The position numbers were made by a program, and so were the translations under genes. The notes beneath the pieces were generated by a model that was given only the letters and a program-made list of their open reading frames with translations, was not told where the DNA came from and searched no databases. Shown piece by piece: positions 35,572 to 43,849 of a stretch of 64,000 nt of DNA; positions within the stretch are counted from its first letter, which is position 1, and each line of letters opens with the position of its first letter. The stretch is from Streptomyces sp. NBC_01142 (GTDB lineage: Bacteria; Actinomycetota; Actinomycetes; Streptomycetales; Streptomycetaceae). The stretch covers positions 2,616,501-2,680,500 of the forward strand of contig NZ_JAPEOR010000002.1 in NCBI RefSeq assembly GCF_026341125.1, given 5' to 3'.

Positions 35572-36516
35572 CTACGAGTGGCCGAGATCCTCCGACTCGC
35601 CGTCCGGCTCGGAGGAGACCGAGCCGCCGTCACGCGCCGGACGCAGCGGGAACTCGTCCGTGCCCATCGAGTCGAACACGTGCGGCGCCGGTGTCGGCGG
35701 CTTCGGCATGACGGCCGCCTCGGAGTGCGCGCCGCAGCCGTACGTCAGCGAGACGACACGCCCGTCCGCCGGGGAGAACTCGTTCGCACACACACCGAAG
35801 GCCTGCCGCAGGGAGCCCGCCATCGGGACCAGGAACCCGCAGGTGACACAGGCGGCAGGGGCAGCCTGGGCCATGGGGGTCTTCGCCCCGAAGGACTCCT
35901 CCCAGCGGTCCGCGGCAACATGCAGCCCGTACCGGGACAGCACGCGCGCCCGGCGCATGCCGAGCTCCTCGGCGAGGGCCGCGATGGCGCCGCGTCCGTT
36001 GTCGATGGTGGTGTCCGTGCCGGCCCGGCGGTCGGTGAGCTCCGCGTCCTCCGCCTCGACGCGCTCGGCCAGGTCGTGCGAGGGCACGGCGTCGCCGAAC
36101 ACGGAGTTCGGCGGGGGAATGTCCTCACCCGTGAAGCCGGGCTCGAGCCGCAGATCCTCCGCCTCGGTGGGCAGCAGGTCGCCCGGGCCCAGGTCACCGG
36201 GCCGCAGCCGCTCGCTCCACGGCACCCACTCCGGTGCCAGCAGCGCGTCCGATCCGGGCAGCAGCACGGTCTCGTCGAGCGTGACGACCTTGGCGCGGGA
36301 GGCCCGCGTGACGGTCACCGCCCAGCGCCAGCCCCGGTATCCGGCTTCCTTGGCCTCGAAGAAGTGCGTGACGACTCGGTCACCCTCCGAGACAAGGGAT
36401 ACATGCTCGCCGACCACCCCAGGGGCCGCGGCCTCCTCGGCCGCCGACCGGGCAAGGTCTACCGCCTCGGCGCACAGGCGGTCAGGGGTCCGGCTTCGCG
36501 TCGTCGCTGCACTCAC
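35572..36516 (-). CDS. DUF3027 protein
   Basis: 314 aa from a GTG at 36516. The N-terminal domain (DRLCAEAVDLARSAAEEAAA, then FFEAKEAGYRGWRWAVTVTR) and the C-terminal zinc-ribbon-like segment (ACVTCGFLVPMAGSLRQAFG, CANEFSPADG, YGCGAHSEA) are the family's conserved parts; the cysteines could bind one metal. Related proteins are widespread and well conserved in actinobacteria but have no assigned function. It is divergent from an MFS gene across 323 bp containing a perfect palindrome. Confidence 0.88.
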   Translation of the reverse strand: MSAATTRSRTPDRLCAEAVDLARSAAEEAAAPGVVGEHVSLVSEGDRVVTHFFEAKEAGYRGWRWAVTVTRASRAKVVTLDETVLLPGSDALLAPEWVPWSERLRPGDLGPGDLLPTEAEDLRLEPGFTGEDIPPPNSVFGDAVPSHDLAERVEAEDAELTDRRAGTDTTIDNGRGAIAALAEELGMRRARVLSRYGLHVAADRWEESFGAKTPMAQAAPAACVTCGFLVPMAGSLRQAFGVCANEFSPADGRVVSLTYGCGAHSEAAVMPKPPTPAPHVFDSMGTDEFPLRPARDGGSVSSEPDGESEDLGHS

Positions 36517-36839
36517 AGGTCTCGCTTCTCTCCTACGCCGTCTCACGGGTGCGCCGGCCGATTCCGAGGTACGGGGCGCAGGCGGAGCGGACCAGGGGGC
36601 CGCATCGACGTCCGCGCCCGGACCAACCTGTCTCGGGCACACCTAACGTCATCCATTCTGCGGGATGCCGAAGAGGCGCGCGGCCGAGAACAACCGCCGG
36701 TGGCGCGCTACGCACGCTACCCTCTCCGCCGCCCCCCGCCCACCTGCCTGCCCCAACAAGGGGCGAACACGCCGCATCCACCGGGGCGAACCCGGCGTAT
36801 CACGGTTCGCCCCGGCAGGGGTTGGGGCACTATGACGGG
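36517..36839. promoter_or_regulatory. 323-bp divergent intergenic region with a 12-bp-arm palindrome
   Basis: No gene is seen. CCGGGGCGAACC (36781-36792) and GGTTCGCCCCGG (36804-36815) are perfect inverted repeats with an 11-bp spacer, 25 bp from the MFS start. A third copy of the core, GGGGCGAAC, lies about 24 bp upstream. The arrangement suits an operator for an unidentified regulator acting on the MFS gene. Confidence 0.6.
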
Positions 36840-38195
36840 GTGGCAGCCGCGAGGTCGTCCGAGGAAGCCGGACCGCTGGGCAGAGCGGGCCGGACGGTGG
36901 GCCGCGCCCTGCATCTTCCCTTCACCGGCACGGCACGCGGTATCCGGAAAGCGACCCATGCGCACGGCGCGGGCGAGTCCGGCCTCGGCAAGCTGATCGA
37001 GCTGCACGCCGTGAACGGCGCGGGTGACGTCATGATCACCGTCGCACTGGCGTCCACGGTCTTCTTCTCCGTGCCGACGGACGAGGCACGCGGCCGCGTC
37101 GCGCTGTATCTGGCCGTCACGATGGCGCCCTTCATCCTGCTCGCCCCCGTCATCGGCCCGCTCCTGGACCGCCTCCCGCACGGCCGCCGCGCGGCGATGG
37201 CGGGCGCGATGCTCACCCGCGCGCTGCTCGCCCTGACCATGTCGGGGGCGGTCGCCACGGGGGGCCTGGAGCTGTATCCCGCGGCGCTGGGCGTGCTCGT
37301 GGCATCGAAGGCGTACGGAGTGGTGCGCAGCGCCGTCGTGCCCCGGCTGCTGCCGCCACGCTTCTCCCTGGTGAAGGCGAACTCCCGGGTGACGCTCGCG
37401 GGGCTGCTGGCGACCGGGATCGCGGCGCCGATCGGGGTGGGGCTGCAGAACATCGGGCCCCAGTGGCCGCTGTACGGGGCGTGCGCGCTCTTCGTCCTCG
37501 GGACGTTCCTGGCGTTCAGGATGCCGCACAAGGTCGACTCGGCGAAGGGCGAGAGCAAGGCGCACATGCTGACGCACGGGGAGAAGAAGCCCAGTCTCCG
37601 TACGGTCGGCCCCTCCGTACTGCACGGGCTCCAGGCCAACGCCGCGTTCCGTGCACTGTCCGGCTTCCTGATCTTCTTCCTCGCCTTCCTGCTGCGCGTG
37701 CATCCGCTCGCCGGGCAGAGCGCGGCGGTCTCGCTGGGGATTGTGGGCGTCGCGGCGGGCGTCGGCAACGCGCTGGGCACGACGGTCGGCGCCTGGCTCA
37801 AGGCGCGCGGCCCGGAAGTGATCATCGCCACGGTGCAGCTGCTGGTGCTGGGCGCGGCGATCACCACGGCGGTGTTCTTCGGCGCGGGCATGGTGCCGGT
37901 CCTGGGCGCGTCGGCGGGCTTCTCGCAGGCGCTGGCGAAACTGTCGCTGGACGCGCTGATCCAGCGGGACGTCCCGGAGGAGGTACGTACGTCGGCCTTC
38001 GCCCGCTCGGAGACGCTGCTGCAGATGGCATGGGTGGTGGGCGGCGCGATCGGCATCGCGCTGCCGCTGAACGGCGCGCTGGGCATGTGGGTGGCGGCGG
38101 GAATCGTCGCGCTCGGCGTCCTGACGACGATGAAAGGTCTGCTGGGCGCGGCAAGACGGGCCGGCAGCGCGTCGCCGCGGACGCGGGTGGCGTAG
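36840..38195 (+). CDS. MFS-family membrane transporter
   Basis: 451 aa from a GTG at 36840. After a basic N-terminus come about 10-12 membrane segments, with the motif A-like GPLLDRLPHGRRAAMAGAML near residue 105 and a central cytoplasmic loop (RMPHKVDSAKGESKAHMLTH) near 230. No substrate-defining motif is seen. Related proteins sit next to DUF3027 in many streptomycetes, to my knowledge, suggesting a conserved but unknown role. Expression may be governed by the palindrome 25 bp upstream. Confidence 0.85.
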   Translation: MAAARSSEEAGPLGRAGRTVGRALHLPFTGTARGIRKATHAHGAGESGLGKLIELHAVNGAGDVMITVALASTVFFSVPTDEARGRVALYLAVTMAPFILLAPVIGPLLDRLPHGRRAAMAGAMLTRALLALTMSGAVATGGLELYPAALGVLVASKAYGVVRSAVVPRLLPPRFSLVKANSRVTLAGLLATGIAAPIGVGLQNIGPQWPLYGACALFVLGTFLAFRMPHKVDSAKGESKAHMLTHGEKKPSLRTVGPSVLHGLQANAAFRALSGFLIFFLAFLLRVHPLAGQSAAVSLGIVGVAAGVGNALGTTVGAWLKARGPEVIIATVQLLVLGAAITTAVFFGAGMVPVLGASAGFSQALAKLSLDALIQRDVPEEVRTSAFARSETLLQMAWVVGGAIGIALPLNGALGMWVAAGIVALGVLTTMKGLLGAARRAGSASPRTRVA

Positions 38196-38214
38196 GCGCC
38201 GCGGCAGCCGGGCC

Positions 38215-38520
38215 GCACGGCCTGGGCACCCCCGGCGCCACACGGCCGTCCCGGCACCGGGCAGCACCACCCGAAGCCCGCGCCCCACGGCAGAAACCGC
38301 ACCCCCGCGCCCGGGGCACGGCCTGGGCAACCCCCCCGGCGACGCACGGCCGTCCGGGCGCCGGGGAGCCCCGGCTGAAGGCCGCCCCGCGCGGCAGACA
38401 CCGCACCTGCCCGGGCCCGGGGCACGCCGAGGCACCCGGGCGACGCACGGCCGGTACCGGCACCGGGCAGCACCACCCGAAGCCCGCGCCCCACGGCAGA
38501 AACCGCACCCCCGCCCGGCC
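38215..38520. repeat. Three tandem ~100-bp GC-rich repeats
   Basis: Units begin at 38215, 38316 and 38422 (GCACG...), 101-106 bp long. Units 1 and 3 share a 58-bp exact copy (38251-38308 and 38457-38514); unit 2 is diverged. The block fills most of the 424-bp gap between the MFS gene and the DUF2771 lipoprotein gene. No supported gene lies in it, though antisense frames stay open because of the composition. Confidence 0.88.
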
Positions 38521-38619
38521 GCCGGTGCCGCGCCCCGCCTGGCCCAACAGAGCAACGGCCCGTCCGGCACGCCGCACCCCCGCGTGGCAGGACAGACGGC
38601 GCCCGATAGCCTTCGGCAC

Positions 38620-39099
38620 ATGACCGTTGCGTTCTTCTCGGGCAAGCGCCGCCGGGCCGCTGCCGCTCTCGGTGCCGTCTCCGCCGGGCTCCTCGTCCTC
38701 TCCGCCTGCGACAAGCCGACACCGCTCGCGACCGTGACGGTCGGGACGGACACTGTCACCACCGAGGCGGCCTGCTACAACGACGGAAAGCAGATCAAGG
38801 AATCGCTGCTCCAGGGCTGCCTCACCGAGAAGCCCGCAAAGACCATCAAGGTCGCCATGGACGACAAGGTCCGCATGGGCGTCGACCCGGAGATCGCGGA
38901 CAACGGCTGGACGCTCCTCTTCGGCGGTCAGCCCGTCGAGCAGGAGCCGTACAAGAAGACGTACCGGACCATCCCGGGCAACGCCTTCTTCTCCTCCCAG
39001 ACCGGCGCGCCCACGAGCAAGACCATCGTCAGCATCATGGAGACCAGCGGCAAGAAGGTCATCGGCATCTGGCACTTCCAGTTCGAGAAGGCCTCCTGA
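38620..39099 (+). CDS. DUF2771 lipoprotein
   Basis: 159 aa, ATG at 38620. The basic start FFSGKRRRAAAALG and hydrophobic stretch end in a lipobox LLVLSACDK, so Cys near residue 31 would be acylated. The mature domain (VTVGTDTVTTEAACYNDGKQ, WTLLFGGQPVEQEPYKKTYR, GIWHFQFEKAS) matches actinobacterial DUF2771. No function is known. It lies 16 bp upstream of mqnB and may share its transcript. Confidence 0.88.
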   Translation: MTVAFFSGKRRRAAAALGAVSAGLLVLSACDKPTPLATVTVGTDTVTTEAACYNDGKQIKESLLQGCLTEKPAKTIKVAMDDKVRMGVDPEIADNGWTLLFGGQPVEQEPYKKTYRTIPGNAFFSSQTGAPTSKTIVSIMETSGKKVIGIWHFQFEKAS

Positions 39100-39115
39100 C
39101 CCGGAGGGCCGTACT

Positions 39116-39811
39116 GTGCGCGTACTCGTCGTGACCGCGGTGGCGGCGGAGGCCGACTCCGTCGCCGCGGGCCTCACCGGCCCCGCACCGGACGCGCGCC
39201 GGCTGCCCGGCGGGTACGCCCTGTCCCGCCACTCCCCCTCCCTCGTGGAGGTGGACGTGCTCGCGGGCGGGGTCGGCCCCGCGGCGGCCGCCGCCTCCGC
39301 CGCCACCGCGCTCGCCCTGGACGCGTACGACCTCGTCGTCTCCGCAGGCATCGGCGGCGGCTTCGCGCCCCACGCCCCCCTCGGCTCCCTCGTCGTCGCC
39401 GACGCGATCGTCGCCGCCGATCTGGGTGCCGAGACCCCCGACGGCTATCTGCCCGTCGACGAGCTCGGCTTCGGCCGTTCCGTGCACCGTCCGCCCGCCG
39501 AGCTCTCCGCACGCATCGCCAAGTCCCTCGGCGCCGTGTACGCGCCCGTCCTCACCGTCTCCACCGTGACCGGCACCGCCGCCCGCGCCGCCGAGCTGAG
39601 CGCCCGTCACCCCCGCGCCGCCGCCGAGGCGATGGAGGGCTTCGGGGTGGCGGAGGCCGCCGCCGCCCACTGCGTACCCGTCCTCGAAATCCGTGCGGTC
39701 TCCAACGCCGTCGGCCCGCGCGACCGCGCCGCCTGGCGTATCGGCGAAGCGCTGGGCTCGCTGCGGTACGCCTTCCAGCTGCTCGTTCCCGTACTCGAGG
39801 AGTCGCCGTGA
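39116..39811 (+). CDS. mqnB: Futalosine hydrolase
   Basis: 231 aa from a GTG at 39116. The enzyme splits futalosine to dehypoxanthine futalosine and hypoxanthine in the alternative menaquinone pathway. Nucleoside-phosphorylase-like motifs are present: VDVLAGGVGPAAAAASAATA, LVVSAGIGGGFAPHAPLGSL, AAEAMEGFGVAEAAAAHCVP (purine-site EGFG/A region) and EIRAVSNAVGPRDRAAW near residue 200. It overlaps mqnD by 4 bp (GTGA), so the two are co-translated. Confidence 0.95.
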   Translation: MRVLVVTAVAAEADSVAAGLTGPAPDARRLPGGYALSRHSPSLVEVDVLAGGVGPAAAAASAATALALDAYDLVVSAGIGGGFAPHAPLGSLVVADAIVAADLGAETPDGYLPVDELGFGRSVHRPPAELSARIAKSLGAVYAPVLTVSTVTGTAARAAELSARHPRAAAEAMEGFGVAEAAAAHCVPVLEIRAVSNAVGPRDRAAWRIGEALGSLRYAFQLLVPVLEESP

Positions 39812-40680
39812 CCTTGCAGATCGCGTACTCGCCCTGCCCGAACGACACTTTCGTCTTCGACGCGTGGGCACACGGCAGGGTGCCGGGCGCGCCCGCCCTC
39901 GATGTGACGTTCGCGGACATCGACATCACCAACGGCATGGCGGAGCGCGGCGAGTTCGACGTACTGAAGGTGTCGTACGCCGTTCTGCCCTGGGTCCTCG
40001 ACGAGTACGCGCTGCTGCCGTGCGGCGGCGCGCTGGGGCGGGGCTGTGGGCCTCTCGTCCTGACGCGCGAGCCCGGGGCCGGCGGGCCCGCCTTCCGGAC
40101 CGAAGGCCCCGGGGGACTGACGGGCAAGACCATTGCCGTCCCGAGCGAGCGCTCGACGGCGTACCTGCTGTTCCGGCAGTGGGCGGCGGACGTCGTCCCC
40201 GGCGAGGTCGGCGAAGTCGTCGTGATGCCGTTCCACGAGATCATGCCGGCGGTGCGCGACGGCGTGGTCGACGCCGGACTCGTCATCCACGAGGCCCGGT
40301 TCACCTATCAGCGCTACGGACTGCACTGCCTCGCCGACATGGGCGAGCACTGGGAGTCCACGACCCGGCTGCCCATCCCGCTGGGCGCGATCATCGCCAA
40401 GCGGTCGCTGGGCGCCGAGACCCTGAAGCTGCTGGCCGATTCCGCCCGTACGTCCGTACGCATGGCCTGGGACGACCCGGAGGCGTCGCGTCCGTACGTA
40501 CTGGAGCATGCCCAGGAGATGGACCCGGCCGTCGCCGACCAGCACATCGGCCTCTACGTCAATGAGTTCACGGCCGACCTCGGCGACGCCGGATACGCGG
40601 CGGTGCGCGGACTGCTGACACGCGCCGCGGCCGAGGGGCTGGTTCCGCCCCTCGGCCGCGATGCGCTGAGTTTCGTCTGA
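39808..40680 (+). CDS. mqnD: 1,4-dihydroxy-6-naphthoate synthase
   Basis: 290 aa from a GTG overlapping the mqnB stop. It is a periplasmic-binding-protein-like fold enzyme that converts cyclic dehypoxanthine futalosine to 1,4-dihydroxy-6-naphthoate. Characteristic features are LQIAYSPCPNDTFVFDAWAH at the N-terminus, the catalytic-site region GLVIHEARFTYQRYGL near residue 155, and a C-terminal YVNEFTADLG. mqnA and mqnC would be elsewhere; their absence here is normal for Streptomyces. Confidence 0.96.
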   Translation: MTLQIAYSPCPNDTFVFDAWAHGRVPGAPALDVTFADIDITNGMAERGEFDVLKVSYAVLPWVLDEYALLPCGGALGRGCGPLVLTREPGAGGPAFRTEGPGGLTGKTIAVPSERSTAYLLFRQWAADVVPGEVGEVVVMPFHEIMPAVRDGVVDAGLVIHEARFTYQRYGLHCLADMGEHWESTTRLPIPLGAIIAKRSLGAETLKLLADSARTSVRMAWDDPEASRPYVLEHAQEMDPAVADQHIGLYVNEFTADLGDAGYAAVRGLLTRAAAEGLVPPLGRDALSFV

Positions 40681-40707
40681 ATGCCGGGCGACACCTACGG
40701 GCAGCGC

Positions 40708-41091
40708 CTAGACGTCGAGCTGGTCCGCCACCGCCCGCAGAAGGCCCGCGATCTTCCCGCCGTGGACCTTGTCGGGGTACCGGCCGCGCTCCAGCATCGG
40801 CGTGATGTTCTCCAACAGGGTCGTCAGGTCCTGCACGATGGACGCCAGCTCGTCCGGCTTGCGCCGCTGAGCCGCCGCCACGGACGGGGTCGGGTCGAGA
40901 ACCGTCACGGAAAGCGCCTGGTCACCACGTTGGCCTGCCACCACGCCGAACTCGACGCGCTGGCCCGGCTTGAGTGAGTCGACTCCGGCGGGGAGCACCG
41001 ACGAGTGAACGAAGACGTCGCCGCCGTCGTCACGGGAGAGAAAGCCGAAGCCTTTCTCATTGTTGAACCACTTGACCTTGCCGGTAGGCAC
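40708..41091 (-). CDS. Cold-shock-domain protein with C-terminal helical extension
   Basis: 127 aa from a GTG at 41091 (VPTGKVKWFNNEKGFGF). The RNA-binding motifs are RNP-1 KGFGFLSRDDG and RNP-2 VFVHSSVL within the first 65 residues. Most cold-shock proteins stop there. This one adds about 60 residues (DELASIVQDLTTLLENITPM, HGGKIAGLLRAVADQLDV), which form a helical tail seen in an actinobacterial subgroup. It likely binds single-stranded RNA/DNA as an antiterminator or chaperone. Confidence 0.92.
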   Translation of the reverse strand: MPTGKVKWFNNEKGFGFLSRDDGGDVFVHSSVLPAGVDSLKPGQRVEFGVVAGQRGDQALSVTVLDPTPSVAAAQRRKPDELASIVQDLTTLLENITPMLERGRYPDKVHGGKIAGLLRAVADQLDV

Positions 41092-41270
41092 GTCTGTCCT
41101 CGTCCTCGTACTCGTTGGGGCGCTGGGCACCGAACTTGGGCACCGCAAAAACGGCTCTGGATAGCACTACAGCGGGTCGCCTGACCCGCCACCCCCAAGG
41201 CTAATGGTCCAGGAGCTGGTGACAAGACGTCGCCGGTTGGTTCCTCTGCGCAGGGAACTACCCTGGCCTG

Positions 41271-41507
41271 ATGACTGCTACTCCTCCCGCCCCCGGTGAC
41301 GGGCTGGTGCGCGTCGGCGCGATCGTCTTCATCGTCGGCGCCGTGGCCACTCTGATCACCGTGGCCCCGCTGTTCCTCGGCACCGAGCCGTTCCCGTCGA
41401 TCGCGTACGCGGTCTGCATGCTGATGGGCGCCGGGTTCCTGATCGCGGCCGCGGGCGTACTGCGCTCGATCGCGGCGCAGCGGCGTCAGGCCAGAACCGC
41501 GCTGTAG
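41271..41507 (+). CDS. Two-span small membrane protein
   Basis: 78 aa. Two hydrophobic helices: VRVGAIVFIVGAVATLITVA and AYAVCMLMGAGFLIAAAGVL, joined by LFLGTEPFPS, with a basic C-terminus RSIAAQRRQARTAL. It is divergent from the cold-shock gene. No function can be assigned; small proteins of this form are conserved at this locus in related genomes as far as I recall. Confidence 0.75.
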   Translation: MTATPPAPGDGLVRVGAIVFIVGAVATLITVAPLFLGTEPFPSIAYAVCMLMGAGFLIAAAGVLRSIAAQRRQARTAL

Positions 41508-41529
41508 CCGCAGAGTCGCGGCGGCCGGC

Positions 41530-42165
41530 TCAGGACGGATCCGCCCGATACGTACGCAGCCAGGCCGGGAACGCCGTCAGATCCTGAAGGATCACGTCCG
41601 CCCCGGCCGCACGCAGCTCCGCCGCGTCGCACGGCCCCGTCGGCACGACGACCGCCAGCGCCTCGGCCGTGTGCGCGCCGCGTACGTCTCCGGTGTGGTC
41701 ACCGACGTACACGCTCGCGCCGTGCTCGCGCAGCGCCTCCGCCTTGGCCTCCGCCCACAGCCAGCCGATGACCTCGTCCGGATTGATCCCGAGATGGGCG
41801 AGATGGAGCTTGGCGTTCGGCTCGTGCTTGGCGGTGACGACGATCGCGCGGCCGCCGAGGGCCTGTACGGCGGCGATGGATTCGCGGGCGCCGGGCATCG
41901 CGAGGGTCGGCTCGATCGCGTGGGCGGGATAGATCTCGCGGTACCGGTCGCTCATCTCCTGGATCTTCTCGTCCGGGAACCAGTGCGCCATCTCCTGTTC
42001 GAGGGGCGGGCCGAGGCGGGTGACGGCCAGGTCGGCGTCGATCCACACTCCGGTCTCGGCGGACAGCTCCCGATAGGCGGCATGGATGCCCGGCCGCGAG
42101 TCGATGAGCGTCATGTCGAGGTCGAAGCCGACCGTCAGCGGGTGCGATGCCGTGTGCGAAGCCAT
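41530..42165 (-). CDS. HAD-family hydrolase (phosphoglycolate phosphatase-like)
   Basis: 211 aa from the ATG at 42165; an ATG at 42174 adds MAP. Motif I GFDLDMTLIDSRPG is near residue 10-23, motif II VVTAKHE near 114 and motif III/IV YVGDHTGDVRGA near 160. The small helical cap between motifs I and II places it in subfamily I. Phosphatase activity is inferred; the substrate is unknown. Confidence 0.9.
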   Translation of the reverse strand: MASHTASHPLTVGFDLDMTLIDSRPGIHAAYRELSAETGVWIDADLAVTRLGPPLEQEMAHWFPDEKIQEMSDRYREIYPAHAIEPTLAMPGARESIAAVQALGGRAIVVTAKHEPNAKLHLAHLGINPDEVIGWLWAEAKAEALREHGASVYVGDHTGDVRGAHTAEALAVVVPTGPCDAAELRAAGADVILQDLTAFPAWLRTYRADPS

Positions 42166-42174
42166 AGGGGCCAT

Positions 42175-42650
42175 TGTGCCCAGGGGGCCGCGCGGCCCCG
42201 ATGTCCGATGCGCGCCCGGCCCCGCGCCTGGAGCGCGCGAGCGTACGGCTGCGCGACCGCCGAGGAGGAGGGACAGCGCTGCGAGGGGGCGCCGGCTGCC
42301 TCGCGCCGGGCGCACCCGATGCCGCCGCCCCGGACAGGTACGGGTGCGTACGCCAGGAGGAGCTGGATCCGGCTGCCCGGCTCGGACCAGGGGCTTCGCG
42401 GCCTCGCCGCACCGGCTGGACGGCGGCAGCCGTCGTGGCCCCGCTGCTCGCGGTCCTGACCGGCCTCGCGGTCGAGGCCGGTCACACCCTCGCACCCTCG
42501 CGCCGTCCGCCGTCCGCCGTCTTCGACACCGTGCTGCACGGCAGGCACAGCGACCACGCCGAAGTCGTACGCGAACTGCGGCTGCGGCCCGCACGCACGC
42601 ACGCACCCACGCCGGCCGTCGGCCCGATGGCCGGTACCCAGCAGGCCGGG
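42175..42650. other. 476-bp gap without a supported gene
   Basis: One plus-strand frame reads a hydrophobic segment (WTAAAVVAPLLAVLTGLAVE). It never stops before running antisense through the next gene, so it is not accepted as coding. A GCAC tetranucleotide run (four copies) occurs near 42592. It could be decayed coding DNA. Confidence 0.5.
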
Positions 42651-43757
42651 TCAGCGCCTCCGTGCCCGCCACACCAGGTAGAGCGCGGAGGCGACGGCCG
42701 CGCCCCGCACCACCCACGGCCAGGTGCCGCTCAGCGCCTCGCGCATGCCCTCCTCCGGGATCGGCTCGCCCCAGCGGCCGTTGATCCGGCCCCACAGCCA
42801 GAGGAGGCCCCCGGCCGCGGCCGCACCCGGCAGACCGGCCACCGCCCATTTCGCCTCGGCACGGGACAGCCGGCGCGAGGCGTACGCGAGGAGCCAGCCG
42901 CCGCCGAGCGCCAGCCAGGAGCCGAGGAGGGCCCCGGCGACCAGCAGCGTGGCGGCGAACAGCAGGAACGGGTTACCCGGGCCCGCCCGTTCGGGCTGCT
43001 GCTCGGTACCGCGGCGGAGCCGCAAACGCCACCGGCGCGGTACGGCCCAGGCCTGCGCCGCGCCACCGCCGTCCCCGTCCCCGTACTCCTCGTTTGCGTA
43101 CTCGCCGTTCTCGTACTCCTCGTGCGCGTACGAGCCCTCCGGGCCCTCCAGGTCCTCCGGATTCTCCGCGTCCTGCCGGTCCTCCTCCTCGAGTTCCTCC
43201 TTGGACGGCGGGGGTTTCAGTATTTCCGGGATCTCCACACCACCCTGGAACCCGGCCACGGACTCGCCCGCCCCGAACGGCCCCGGCTCGATCCGCCACC
43301 AGTCGGGCTCGCTGCCCGAGGGCCCCAGCTCGTCCATCCCGGCCAGATGCGGCGGCGACGCGCCGGGCGGCATCCCCGGGTTCGACGGGGTCCCGGACTG
43401 TTCCGGAGCCGCCGATCTGCGCGGCCGCGGAATGCGACGACGCCCGCGCTGCAGCGGCAGAGCGGCCGGTTCGGGCTTCGGCACCGCCGCCTGCGAAGGC
43501 TTCGGCGCCTTCGGCAGAGCTCCGTCGCCGTCCTCCGACGCGGCCGCGACCACTTCGTCCGGCGTACCGATCCTGCCGAGGATGCGGCGTACGGCTGCCG
43601 GGCTGTCACCGCCGAATCCGGCCCGCTGCCGGTCGATCTCGGTGCGCAGCGTCGACACCAGCCGCATACGGGTGCCGGACGGCAGCTGATACTGCTGGGC
43701 CAGGTCGCCGACCTGGCTCAGATAGTCGTAGACGAGCTGATCACTCTCGATCCCCAC
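42651..43757 (-). CDS. Membrane protein with long acidic linker
   Basis: 368 aa. The N-terminal ~70 residues (ESDQLVYDYLSQVGDLAQQY, RMRLVSTLRTEIDRQRAG, GRIGTPDEVV) resemble the HAAS-type signalling domain found in PadR-linked membrane proteins. A Pro/Glu-rich linker of about 170 residues follows (EEYENGEYANEEYGDGD). The C-terminus has four membrane segments, from FLLFAATLLVAGALLGSWLA to GAAVASALYLVWRARRR. It is divergent from the WYL-domain protein gene. Function unknown. Confidence 0.78.
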   Translation of the reverse strand: MGIESDQLVYDYLSQVGDLAQQYQLPSGTRMRLVSTLRTEIDRQRAGFGGDSPAAVRRILGRIGTPDEVVAAASEDGDGALPKAPKPSQAAVPKPEPAALPLQRGRRRIPRPRRSAAPEQSGTPSNPGMPPGASPPHLAGMDELGPSGSEPDWWRIEPGPFGAGESVAGFQGGVEIPEILKPPPSKEELEEEDRQDAENPEDLEGPEGSYAHEEYENGEYANEEYGDGDGGGAAQAWAVPRRWRLRLRRGTEQQPERAGPGNPFLLFAATLLVAGALLGSWLALGGGWLLAYASRRLSRAEAKWAVAGLPGAAAAGGLLWLWGRINGRWGEPIPEEGMREALSGTWPWVVRGAAVASALYLVWRARRR

Positions 43758-43849
43758 CGGCGTTCCCCTGACGTTCCCTGCCGGGCCGCCCGCTCTTCCC
43801 GGGCCGACCTGTCCCCGACGGTAGCGTTCCAGCGACTACCGTGGGGCGG

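Noticed and set aside
36781..36815. Reading the MFS upstream palindrome as a terminator
   Set aside because: No gene ends nearby in either direction; both flanking genes start away from this region.
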